Shown here one piece after another: positions 28,322 to 36,063 of a stretch of DNA of 64,000 nt (its first letter is position 1; every line of letters starts with the position of its first letter). The position numbers were made by a program, and so were the translations under genes. The stretch comes from Pseudoalteromonas luteoviolacea (GTDB lineage: Bacteria; Pseudomonadota; Gammaproteobacteria; Enterobacterales; Alteromonadaceae). The notes beneath the pieces are model-generated. The model saw nothing but the letters and a program-made list of their open reading frames with translations. It was not told the DNA's origin and ran no database searches. Location of the stretch: assembly GCF_001750165.1 (NCBI RefSeq), contig NZ_CP015411.1, positions 304,501 to 368,500 on the forward strand, written 5' to 3'.

Positions 28322-29326
28322 ATGACAAAACCAGTAGTATTAAGTGGCATTCAGCCAACCGGTGGTATGACTATAGGCAATTACGTAGGTGCCATAAACC
28401 AGTGGCTTAAGCTACAAGAAGATCACGATTGTTTCTTTATGTTAGTTGATCTTCATTCTTTAACTGTACGCCAAGATCCCGCGGTTCTACGTGAACGTGT
28501 ATTGGATGGCATTGCAATGTATACCGCTTGCGGCATTGACCCTAATAAATCTTCTTTGTTTGTGCAATCACAAGTACCAGAGCATGCGCAGCTAAGTTGG
28601 GTGCTGAACTGCTATGCTCAAATGGGCGAATTGAATCGTATGACACAGTTTAAGGATAAGTCAGCTAAACACTCTAATAATGTGAATGTTGGTTTGTTCT
28701 CATATCCTGTATTGCAAGCGGCAGACATTCTGTTATATCAGACTGATCAAGTGCCAGTAGGTGAAGATCAGAAGCAACACTTAGAGCTGACACGTGACAT
28801 TGCTACTCGATTTAATAACATCTATGGTGAGGTGTTTAAAGTACCAGAGCCTTATATTCCGGAATTTGGTGCTCGCGTAATGAGCTTACAAGATCCGTCA
28901 AAGAAAATGTCTAAATCAGATGACAACCCAAATGCGTTTGTTATGTTGTTAGACGAGCCGAAAAAGATAGAGAAAAAGCTGAAAAAAGCAGTGACTGATT
29001 CTGATGAGCAAGCTCGTATCTACTTCGACCGCCAAGAAAAGCCAGGTGTATCTAACTTATTGACATTACTGTCAGTGGCTACAGGTCGTTCAATTGATAC
29101 ACTAGTACCTGAGTACGAAGACAAAATGTATGGACACCTCAAAAAAGACACCGCAGCAGCAGTTGTAGAAATGTTAGAGCCTATTCAAGCGCGTTTCCGT
29201 GAGATCCGTTCTGACCAAGCGCTATTAGACAATATTATGCGCAGTGGTGCTGAAAAAGCCGGTGAGCGAGCGGAAAAAACACTTAAAGCTGTTTATGATG
29301 CAGTGGGTTTTATTCCTCGTCCATAA
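28322..29326 (+). CDS. trpS: Tryptophanyl-tRNA synthetase
   Basis: A 334-residue class I aminoacyl-tRNA synthetase. The HIGH-like motif TIGNYVGA (about 17-24) and KMSKS (about 197-201) are present, along with GEDQKQHLELTRDIA. Length matches E. coli TrpS (334 aa). Last gene of the rpe-gph-trpS run, followed by a terminator. Confidence 0.98.
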   Translation: MTKPVVLSGIQPTGGMTIGNYVGAINQWLKLQEDHDCFFMLVDLHSLTVRQDPAVLRERVLDGIAMYTACGIDPNKSSLFVQSQVPEHAQLSWVLNCYAQMGELNRMTQFKDKSAKHSNNVNVGLFSYPVLQAADILLYQTDQVPVGEDQKQHLELTRDIATRFNNIYGEVFKVPEPYIPEFGARVMSLQDPSKKMSKSDDNPNAFVMLLDEPKKIEKKLKKAVTDSDEQARIYFDRQEKPGVSNLLTLLSVATGRSIDTLVPEYEDKMYGHLKKDTAAAVVEMLEPIQARFREIRSDQALLDNIMRSGAEKAGERAEKTLKAVYDAVGFIPRP

Positions 29327-29347
29327 TTTTAGCAACTGAACGTATTT

Positions 29348-29385
29348 AAAAGCCAAAGCCATGTCTATCATGCTTTGGCTTTTTT
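29348..29385 (+). terminator. Intrinsic terminator of trpS
   Basis: AAAGCCAAAG, an extra C, CATG, a loop TCTAT, then CATG CTTTGGCTTT with T's after it: a long stem with a single bulged base. Confidence 0.9.
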
Positions 29386-29400
29386 GCATTTAATGTGAGG

Positions 29401-29598
29401 CTAACGTGTTACACAGTAAACCCCTTGATTTGTTTTACAGGCATCTCCGGTAGGACAAGTTCTAGCTCGAACAGTTGTTGTTGCTGGCGTTGGCCAAGAG
29501 CCTGTCCCGCCAGCGATATGGGGAGTATTGTCTCCGGGCAGCAAATATTTGTCTTGTGAAAGTGTTTTTAAGTGCTTTTTGTTGATTTGCATTTTCAT
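29401..29598 (-). CDS. Small peptide with double-glycine leader-like N-terminus
   Basis: 65 residues. The N-terminus MKMQINKKHLKTLSQDKY is basic, and the leader-like part ends HIAGG at residues 30-31. A 34-residue tail follows, rich in Thr (nine) with three Cys. The ATG at 29598 has a good AAAGGAA site upstream. A second gene at 62140-62295 has the same architecture: MK, then IxKK, a Lys-Xxx-Leu-Ser block and AGG at residue 30. Such leaders are processed by C39-type peptidases or precede modified peptides in known systems. No modification or export gene is nearby, so a ribosomally synthesised natural product is inference. I cannot name the family. Confidence 0.65.
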   Translation of the reverse strand: MKMQINKKHLKTLSQDKYLLPGDNTPHIAGGTGSWPTPATTTVRARTCPTGDACKTNQGVYCVTR

Positions 29599-29742
29599 CT
29601 TTAATTCCTTTAAGCAAACATTATTAATTCAGCACTGGGTTGGTTGTTTTTTGTTCTTGTGTAAAGTGATATAAATTCAAATAACTACGCTGTATTAATG
29701 AGAGGAATAAACAGGCTTGTGACGTCGCTCAACCAGGTAGGA

Positions 29743-29770
29743 AAAAGGGGGATGACAAGTCACCCCCCTT
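29743..29770 (-). terminator. Intrinsic terminator of the lysine operon
   Basis: On the minus strand GGGGG-TGAC-TT-GTCA-CCCCC (with a one-base imperfection) is followed by TTTTT. It lies about 40 bases after the stop of the M14-family gene. Confidence 0.85.
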
Positions 29771-29810
29771 AGCAAGTAAGTCTGAGACCTACCTACTCTC
29801 ACGCAATTCT

Positions 29811-30923
29811 TTATAGTTCAAAGTAGTTGGTGAACAATTTATATAACTCAGTACCTTGGTTCACACTGGCAGAAGCGAAATGTAAGATAGCGATTGCATC
29901 TTTATTAAATGTGATTGGGTTCAACGCTTCACCTTGAGCGTATTTATCCATTCTTAAAATATTCACTAACGTGTCGCCTGCTTTAATGTGCCCACCTAGC
30001 GGTGCTTGGTATTCCACCATGCCACCCATAGGCGCATAAAATGCGGTGTAATCCTTTAGATAACAGGCATAGCGTGTGATAGGTTGCGGTTGATAACCGC
30101 CCTCTAAAATCACCTCTTTATGTGTCAGGTAGCTGAGGATGCTCTCGGCATCACACTGAGCTTCGTTTAGATCAATGTGTTCTTGAGAACCCAACTCTAC
30201 GGTGAATGCTTCGTTTAATACGTCGAACTGTTTGCCATGTTGTGCAAGCGCTTCGCTTAATTTCCACCAAGGGCAGAAACACGCTTCATCCATGGCACCA
30301 TCAAATTCATTGGGGATCAGCAAGGTGTGCGGAATATTAAAATAATGTGCGCTTGCTTGTGCATACTCTGGACAATACAAGTGCTTGGAGGACACAGGGC
30401 CTGTATGCAAATCCAAAACGAAGTCAGCTTCGTGGGCAAGGCGCTGTAAATTGACCGCGATGCGTTTGCCCGTTTTCATTGCATGCATTGGTCTAGCAAG
30501 CAGCTCATCTGTTTTATCAATTAACAGCTTTTTAAATTCGCTGCGGATCTCTTGCTCGGTTGATTGGGCATGACGTGATGCAAAATCCTCTACAAGGTGT
30601 CCATGGTCATGGTAAAGACGATTCCAATTTTCTCCTGTAATTGGGTCAAATCTACCTAGCGTAAATTCCCCTGATTTTTGATTACATCCGATGGGGTTAG
30701 CGTAAGGGACTAAGGTGATGGAGCCGGATATATGCACTGTTTTTAGTTTTTCTAATAAGGCATAGATAACCGCATTACCTTGTACTTCAGCACCATGCAT
30801 ATTGGCTTGTATATAAACTTTAGGACCCTGAGTGTCATCTCCAATCGTAAATACTGGAATTGACATGGCTTGCCCGTTTGCCAGCTCTGCAACTTGAATG
30901 GAAGTTTGAGTTATCTGGTTCAT
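29811..30923 (-). CDS. M14-family deacylase (succinylglutamate desuccinylase/aspartoacylase-like)
   Basis: 370 residues from the ATG at 30923, chosen because GAGGTAACT precedes it; a longer frame to 30968 runs into the upstream gene. Zinc-site motifs are seen: NMHGAEVQG (His and Glu ligands, about 40-48) and VLDLHTGP (third His). A catalytic-type Glu lies in TVELGSQEH. These match the AstE/aspartoacylase family, which hydrolyses N-acyl amino acids. It is the last gene of a lysine-riboswitch operon with dapA, dapD and a lysA-like gene, so N-succinyl-diaminopimelate is a plausible substrate. That is inference. The usual DapE is an M20 enzyme. Confidence 0.8.
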   Translation of the reverse strand: MNQITQTSIQVAELANGQAMSIPVFTIGDDTQGPKVYIQANMHGAEVQGNAVIYALLEKLKTVHISGSITLVPYANPIGCNQKSGEFTLGRFDPITGENWNRLYHDHGHLVEDFASRHAQSTEQEIRSEFKKLLIDKTDELLARPMHAMKTGKRIAVNLQRLAHEADFVLDLHTGPVSSKHLYCPEYAQASAHYFNIPHTLLIPNEFDGAMDEACFCPWWKLSEALAQHGKQFDVLNEAFTVELGSQEHIDLNEAQCDAESILSYLTHKEVILEGGYQPQPITRYACYLKDYTAFYAPMGGMVEYQAPLGGHIKAGDTLVNILRMDKYAQGEALNPITFNKDAIAILHFASASVNQGTELYKLFTNYFEL

Positions 30924-30925
30924 AG

Positions 30926-32131
30926 TTACCTCAAGTAGTTCTCTGGTGTTAATGGCGGTCTGATACAACGAACTTGGCCGGATTGATAAATATATTCACT
31001 CGGGAGGGTATGGCATAAAAAGTAAGGCATACTTTCTGTAAATCCATATGCGCCGCATTGACCAAAGACAACCCAGTCATACTCATTAATATCGCAGGGT
31101 AAGCTGTGCTCACCTAAGTGATCCAGTGCGGTACATAGTGGGCCATGCAAGGTATAGGGGATTGTAGCACTTGTACTTTCGCGCAATAGGGTCGCTGGAA
31201 AAGCTTGAGAAGTGACAGCTGGGCGAAGTATATGATTGATACCGCCTGCTAAAATGAGCTGGTTGCTACCATAGTTCTGCTTTTGTTCGACAACTGGGTT
31301 CACATAATAGCCGCACTCTCCGACGGCGTAGCGGCCTAACTCCATCCAAAGTTCATCAATATTTGTTTGTGCTTTTATGTGCTCTAAACTGCGTAAAATT
31401 GTCGGCCAATCAATATGAGGCTGCCCGTCAGCGTATGGAATGCCTAACCCGCCTCCTAAATCCAATACACGCAGATCTATCTTGAGCTGCTGTGCAAGTG
31501 TCATTAATGGGTCAACCATTTGCTGCCAAAGTGAAGCAAGTTTTTCAGCTTCAAGCATATTGCCCCATTGGAAAATGTGTAAACCGACAAAATCTAGGTT
31601 CGGGTAGTCACTCACTGTGAGTGCCCCCCATTCTTGTGCACCTAAGCCAAATGGCGTTAGGCTATCTCCGCCAAGTGGGTTTTTTTCATTGTCAGGCCAA
31701 CGTAACTGAACACGTAATAAGATACGCAGTGCCGTATTGTGTCGCTGGGCTGCGTCTTGCAGCCAAGCGACTTGATTAAGACTTTCCGCAACAAAGGTAT
31801 TTACGCCTTGGGTTAAAAAAGTCTCAATTTGGTGTTTAGACTTTGCAGGTCCAGTATTGAGTACGCGCTTTGCATCAATGCCTTGCGCCAGCACTTGCTG
31901 TAGCTCGCCGCTGCTGGCCACATCAAAGTTGAAACCCGCTTTATCTAACGTTTGAATGACGCTGGATAATGGGTTTGCTTTGACTGCATACCAAAGTTTT
32001 ACAACGGATTGCTCCGTTAAAAGCTTTAAATGGCCGCTCAATGCATCTAAATCGTAAAGATAAAATGGCTCATGCTGGCTTTGTGTCAGCGATGTAATGG
32101 CATTTTTGACTGGCGTACTCAAGGTGGACAT
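30926..32131 (-). CDS. lysA: PLP-dependent decarboxylase, probably diaminopimelate decarboxylase
   Basis: A 401-residue fold-type III PLP decarboxylase. PFYLYDLDAL starts the barrel, the PLP lysine is in LWYAVKANP (about residue 49), the glycine-rich phosphate site is GGGLGIPY, and a conserved active-site Cys lies in GQCGAYGFTES. The family includes DAP, ornithine and carboxynorspermidine decarboxylases. The sequence is not a close match to E. coli LysA as I recall it. The operon (dapA, dapD, lysine riboswitch) argues for meso-diaminopimelate to lysine. Its start overlaps the dapD stop (TAATG). The specificity call is moderate. Confidence 0.72.
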   Translation of the reverse strand: MSTLSTPVKNAITSLTQSQHEPFYLYDLDALSGHLKLLTEQSVVKLWYAVKANPLSSVIQTLDKAGFNFDVASSGELQQVLAQGIDAKRVLNTGPAKSKHQIETFLTQGVNTFVAESLNQVAWLQDAAQRHNTALRILLRVQLRWPDNEKNPLGGDSLTPFGLGAQEWGALTVSDYPNLDFVGLHIFQWGNMLEAEKLASLWQQMVDPLMTLAQQLKIDLRVLDLGGGLGIPYADGQPHIDWPTILRSLEHIKAQTNIDELWMELGRYAVGECGYYVNPVVEQKQNYGSNQLILAGGINHILRPAVTSQAFPATLLRESTSATIPYTLHGPLCTALDHLGEHSLPCDINEYDWVVFGQCGAYGFTESMPYFLCHTLPSEYIYQSGQVRCIRPPLTPENYLR

Positions 32132-32871
32132 TAGCGAAGCACCTCTTCAAGCTCAAGGGATGCGTCACTCTGTTCGTCGCGATATTTTACGATCAAAGCA
32201 CAAGATAAGCTAAGTCCTTGCTGTTGAGCCCATTCACCTTTAGCTGGGCGCGAACCTGGGATCACGATGGCATTTTCAGGGATTGCCTCACCTTTGTCTA
32301 AAGTACGTTCATTGACACAATCATAGACAGGAACGCTGGCAGATAGACGAACACCAGGAGCAAGTACAGCGCCTTTTTTGACAACAACACCTTCAACAAG
32401 CACGCAGCCTGCGCCAATGAATGCATCATCTTCTACAACCACTGGGCTGGCACCGACTGGCTCTAATACGCCACCTACTTGCACAGCGGCACTAAGGTGT
32501 ACGTTTTTACCAATCTGGGCACATGAACCAACCAGAGCATGACTGTCAACCATGGTACCTTCGTCTACGTAAGCGCCGATATTTACATATGCAGGTGGCA
32601 TGATAATGGTGCCAGGTGCTACGTATGCGCCACGGCGAACACTGCTGCCACCGGGTACCATACGTACACCTGCTTCTGCGGCAAAGCCCTGTGGTGCTAA
32701 GTTGTCTTTATCAACGAAGCCACCAGGGTACTCGGTGTTAGTGCCATTTCTAAATGCTTCTAAGATACCTTCTTTGACCTCGACATTGGCATGCCAGTTG
32801 CCTTGTTCATCCTGCGTTGCTGCGCGAACAGTGCCATTTTCTAGATTGTTTAATAGGGTTAACCAGCTCAT
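32131..32871 (-). CDS. dapD: Tetrahydrodipicolinate N-succinyltransferase, short form
   Basis: 246 residues of left-handed beta-helix hexapeptide repeats. The core PPAYVNIGAYVDEGTMVDSH, then GSCAQIGKNVHLSAAVQVGGVLEP, is very close to DapD; this enzyme succinylates tetrahydrodipicolinate with succinyl-CoA. It is shorter than E. coli DapD (274 aa), with a different, reduced N-terminal domain, so it belongs to another DapD subgroup. The dapA stop (TTAAGGAAG on the coding strand) supplies its ribosome binding site. Acyl donor specificity is not readable by eye. Confidence 0.88.
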   Translation of the reverse strand: MSWLTLLNNLENGTVRAATQDEQGNWHANVEVKEGILEAFRNGTNTEYPGGFVDKDNLAPQGFAAEAGVRMVPGGSSVRRGAYVAPGTIIMPPAYVNIGAYVDEGTMVDSHALVGSCAQIGKNVHLSAAVQVGGVLEPVGASPVVVEDDAFIGAGCVLVEGVVVKKGAVLAPGVRLSASVPVYDCVNERTLDKGEAIPENAIVIPGSRPAKGEWAQQQGLSLSCALIVKYRDEQSDASLELEEVLR

Positions 32872-32880
32872 GATACTTCC

Positions 32881-33765
32881 TTAACTCCAAGATAAAATTG
32901 TTGAATTTGCGGTTTTAATAAATGTGGTGTCACTGAGTTCTAAGTGTGTCAGTGGTGGGCGCAGACGCGGTGTTTCCAGTTGACCTTGTAAATGCATTAG
33001 GACTTTGACTGGGATTGGATTAGCAACACTAAATAAGCTATTTACTGCGTCTGTCCACGTGGTAAATAAATTAGGGAAAGTACCTGCTAATGAGCGCTGG
33101 ACAAATTCCGCGGTTTGCTGCGGCCACGCGTTAGCTGCAACAGACACCAGACCTGCGGCGCCTGCTTGTGCAAAGTAAGGCATCAGCCCATCATCGCCGC
33201 TATATATAGCAAGCTCTGGAGACGCCTTACGGAAAGATTCAAACGTTGCGATATCTCCACTTGCCTCTTTAAGTGCCCATAGGTTTGGATGTGAAGACAA
33301 GTTTTCAATGACATTTGGGCTAATCGCGACAGCACTTCGTCCTGGTACGTTGTAGAGCATGCATGGGTGCTGACTGGCATCCAAGAGTGTCTTGAACCAA
33401 TGTGTAAGACCAACGTTTCCGGGCTTTGCATACAATGGAGAACCAACTAAAAATGCGTCAATTGGCTGAGAATTACAAAACTCAACCCAATCTAGTTGTA
33501 GTGCAAGATCATAGCCGCCAATGGCAACCATTAAAGGCACCGTCGGTGATAGCTCACAGACAAATCGTACGATATCACGCTGCTCTTGCTGAGATAAGGC
33601 AAGGCCTTCGCCTGTGCTCCCAAGTAAAAGTATGCCATTGCCAGCTGCTTGCTGCGCGCGCACGAGTTGCGCCAAAGTGGCAAAATCAACATGATTATTA
33701 TCGTCGAACGGCGTAACAAGCGCTGTCCATAACGGGTAGTCAGATAAGTTGTATTTAGATTTCAT
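32881..33765 (-). CDS. dapA: 4-hydroxy-tetrahydrodipicolinate synthase
   Basis: A 294-residue TIM-barrel lyase condensing pyruvate with aspartate semialdehyde. The Schiff-base lysine is in LWALKEASGD (about 166) and the catalytic Tyr in MLYNVPGRSA (about 137). The usual GTTGE is replaced by GSTGEG. ALVTPFDD marks the N-terminus. It is the first gene of the operon, about 95 bp downstream of the riboswitch terminator. The ribosome site GGTAGAG sits unusually close to the ATG. Confidence 0.9.
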   Translation of the reverse strand: MKSKYNLSDYPLWTALVTPFDDNNHVDFATLAQLVRAQQAAGNGILLLGSTGEGLALSQQEQRDIVRFVCELSPTVPLMVAIGGYDLALQLDWVEFCNSQPIDAFLVGSPLYAKPGNVGLTHWFKTLLDASQHPCMLYNVPGRSAVAISPNVIENLSSHPNLWALKEASGDIATFESFRKASPELAIYSGDDGLMPYFAQAGAAGLVSVAANAWPQQTAEFVQRSLAGTFPNLFTTWTDAVNSLFSVANPIPVKVLMHLQGQLETPRLRPPLTHLELSDTTFIKTANSTILSWS

Positions 33766-33860
33766 CTCTACCGAACTTAAATGCTGTTCGGTGGTTTGGG
33801 GTATGAAGTGATAGCCCAGCTTCCGAACAATTAAAATTCGAAGAGCAATGGACTTAAATA

Positions 33861-33885
33861 GAAAAAGGCATGGCCTTATCTTTCT
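33861..33885 (-). terminator. Expression-platform terminator of the lysine riboswitch
   Basis: On the minus strand AGAAA-GAT-AAGGC-CAT-GCCTT-TTTCT: a stem of AAGGC/GCCTT extended by AGAAA/TTTCT across a three-base bulge, with T's in the 3' arm. It starts 4 bases after the aptamer's closing helix and lies before dapA, as expected for ligand-controlled termination. Confidence 0.7.
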
Positions 33886-33889
33886 AAGA

Positions 33890-34060
33890 CCAGAAGCTCT
33901 CCACCAAATATGTTGGTGACAGTCGTTGGGATTCAGCCCAAGCGCCCGAAAAAATCACTTAGCAAAAGTGACTTCTTCTCGGCGTTAATTCCCCTCACTC
34001 GATGTCATTGGAGTTTGCTCTCCTCAATCTAGCTACCTGAATAACGCACCTCTTCCAGCC
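33890..34060 (-). promoter_or_regulatory. Lysine riboswitch (L box) controlling dapA-dapD-lysA-M14
   Basis: Reading the minus strand, conserved L-box blocks occur in order. GGAAGAGGTGCG (34059-34048) and a GGTAGC element come first. A GAGGAGAGC block follows, then GAGGGG and GCCGAGAAG. GGGCTGAATCCC (33939-33928), ACTGTCACCAACA (33923-33911) and a closing GAGAGCTTCTGG complete the series. P1 can form between CTGGAAG (34058-34052) and CTTCTGG (33896-33890). The order and motifs match the E. coli lysC leader closely. It would bind lysine and repress the operon by termination. Confidence 0.92.
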
Positions 34061-34233
34061 CTCAAAACAGCATGTGATGCTATTTTGCGATATTAGGGTC
34101 AGCGGGGATTGAAACATTTCAGCCATCTAGGTGTCAAGCTTCAAACTGTAAAAGATGAAAATTAAGCTACACTTGAGTATAAAAGCTGTGTGCTCAATTA
34201 CTGTGTTTTTGCATCCAATAAGGAGGCAATCGG

Positions 34234-35988
34234 TTGCTTAAAATACTGAAAACATTTCGTTTTAGATACATACTTGCGATTTCAATTATGGTGATTGTGA
34301 TCACCACAGCAATGGCAACGATGCAGATTTTATTATCTCAACAATCGGCCAATGCTCGCGTTATTAATACCGCAGGTATGCAAAGAATGTTGTCGCAAAA
34401 AACAGCATTATTATTGGGCGCTGAATATATTCGTCAGCACCCTGGCACATTTGATGAGCAACAAGCACTGCGGGATGCCTTGAACATGATGGCAGAAAAT
34501 CAGGCTTTTTTGTTGCAACAGTCTGACAATCGATATGTTCATTTATCAGCAGATCTGCTCACTTTTTACTTTCAACCTCCTGCAGCCTTGGCTGCGCGAG
34601 TAGATGAATACATTGCATTAGTAACCGCAGCGCATAAACAAGCTCTGCTGGGACAGTTAAAAGTAGAGAAGTTAATACAGATACAGTCGCGAGCAAGTGA
34701 GTTACTGGTTTTGCTAGATCAAGCCGTGACGCTGCATGAATTGGTTGCGACGGACAAAGTAAAAAAATTACAAAATGTAGAGTTGGTTATCTGGATTTTT
34801 GGGTTACTGATTTTGCTACTTGAGGCGCGGTGGATTTTTTATCCAATGGAAAAAAGTATCCAGAAGAAAATTACGCACCTGCAGAAACTAAGGTTGGAAG
34901 CAAATCGGTTAAAGCGCAGTAAAAGTGAGTTTTTAGCTCGAGCGAGCCATGAAATGCGCACACCATTACAAGCCATTATGGGCTACCTCACTTTGTATAA
35001 AGAATCGAGTCATAAAGAACATTTAGATGTTGTTGATCATGCGGCGAAGCAATTGAATATCCTGTTATCATCAATAGATGATTACAACGTATTGTCTGAA
35101 CAAAAAGAAATTAAACTAGATAGCAAAGTGGCGTGTCTTTCAGAGACAATATCTCACGCTTTGGCAATATATAAACCATTATTACAACAAAAGTCGCTGT
35201 TGTTTAACGCTGAACTAGGTGAAGGGTTACCGTTGCCAGTTGAGTGTGATCACAACCGCATTGCGTGGCTGGTTGGACAGATTTTAGATAATGCAGTGAA
35301 GTTCACAGAATATGGTGAAGTCAGCTTGGAAGCTAACTGTGTGGTAACGAAAAGTGGTGAAGGTTTATTTCGTTGTGTGATAAGTGATACAGGCCCTGGC
35401 ATTGCGCAGTCACAAGCAAGTATTGACGAGGAAGAGAACTATCAAGGTATGCAGTTAGGTCTCACTAGGGCGCAGCTGATAGTGACTATGCTGGGAGGCA
35501 AAATTATTTTTACTGACAATGAACCTCATGGTACACGTGTTTTGTTAGAGTTGCCGGTGACCGTTGTTCAGCAATCGATGCATAATACCACCGAACTTCA
35601 AAGAGGTGCACCTGCGTTATTAGTGGAAGATAACCTGCTTAACGCCCGAGTTGTGGTGACTTTATTAGAAAAATTAGGTTTATCAGTCATCCATGTGGTG
35701 AATGGTCAAGAAGCACTTTCGGAGTTACAAAAGCAGGACTTTAGCCTCATATTAATGGATTTAAATATGCCGATTATGGACGGGTTTACGGCGATAAAAA
35801 TGATACGCCATAATCTTGGTTTAGAAGTACCTATTTTGGTCCTTACTGCAAATACATCTGAGCAAGCCGTGAGTCGTGTGTACGAATTAGGTGCTAACAC
35901 ACATTTGTATAAACCCGTTGATATGAAGGCATTGCAAGAAAAAGTCGAAATGTTAATTATGCCTTCTGCTGTGAGCAACACGTCATAA
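34234..35988 (+). CDS. Hybrid sensor histidine kinase with PilJ-like sensor domain
   Basis: 584 residues. The start is a TTG with AGGAGG 7 bases upstream (34221-34226). TM1 is at about 11-31. The periplasmic domain contains INTAGMQRMLSQKTALL, the motif of the PilJ/NarX-like sensor. TM2 is at about 184-202. HisKA carries His in ASHEMRTPLQAI. The HATPase has the N box ILDNAVKF and G1 DTGPGIA. A C-terminal receiver (about 460-575) has VEDN, the phospho-acceptor in LILMDLNMPIMDG and the Lys in YKPVD. It is divergent from the lysine operon and monocistronic. The stimulus is unknown, and no phosphotransfer partner is adjacent. Confidence 0.92.
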   Translation: MLKILKTFRFRYILAISIMVIVITTAMATMQILLSQQSANARVINTAGMQRMLSQKTALLLGAEYIRQHPGTFDEQQALRDALNMMAENQAFLLQQSDNRYVHLSADLLTFYFQPPAALAARVDEYIALVTAAHKQALLGQLKVEKLIQIQSRASELLVLLDQAVTLHELVATDKVKKLQNVELVIWIFGLLILLLEARWIFYPMEKSIQKKITHLQKLRLEANRLKRSKSEFLARASHEMRTPLQAIMGYLTLYKESSHKEHLDVVDHAAKQLNILLSSIDDYNVLSEQKEIKLDSKVACLSETISHALAIYKPLLQQKSLLFNAELGEGLPLPVECDHNRIAWLVGQILDNAVKFTEYGEVSLEANCVVTKSGEGLFRCVISDTGPGIAQSQASIDEEENYQGMQLGLTRAQLIVTMLGGKIIFTDNEPHGTRVLLELPVTVVQQSMHNTTELQRGAPALLVEDNLLNARVVVTLLEKLGLSVIHVVNGQEALSELQKQDFSLILMDLNMPIMDGFTAIKMIRHNLGLEVPILVLTANTSEQAVSRVYELGANTHLYKPVDMKALQEKVEMLIMPSAVSNTS

Positions 35989-36024
35989 AGCCTTTATGTT
36001 TGTTACTGAGCGGCAGAAAAGTGT

Positions 36025-36056
36025 GTGGTGAGTCGTCTGATATTAGGGCTCACCAC
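36025..36056. terminator. Inverted repeat between convergent genes
   Basis: A perfect 8-bp repeat GTGGTGAG / CTCACCAC with a 16-base spacer, between the histidine kinase and the TraB/GumN gene. No T run; a weak candidate. Confidence 0.35.
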
Positions 36057-36063
36057 CAAATTG

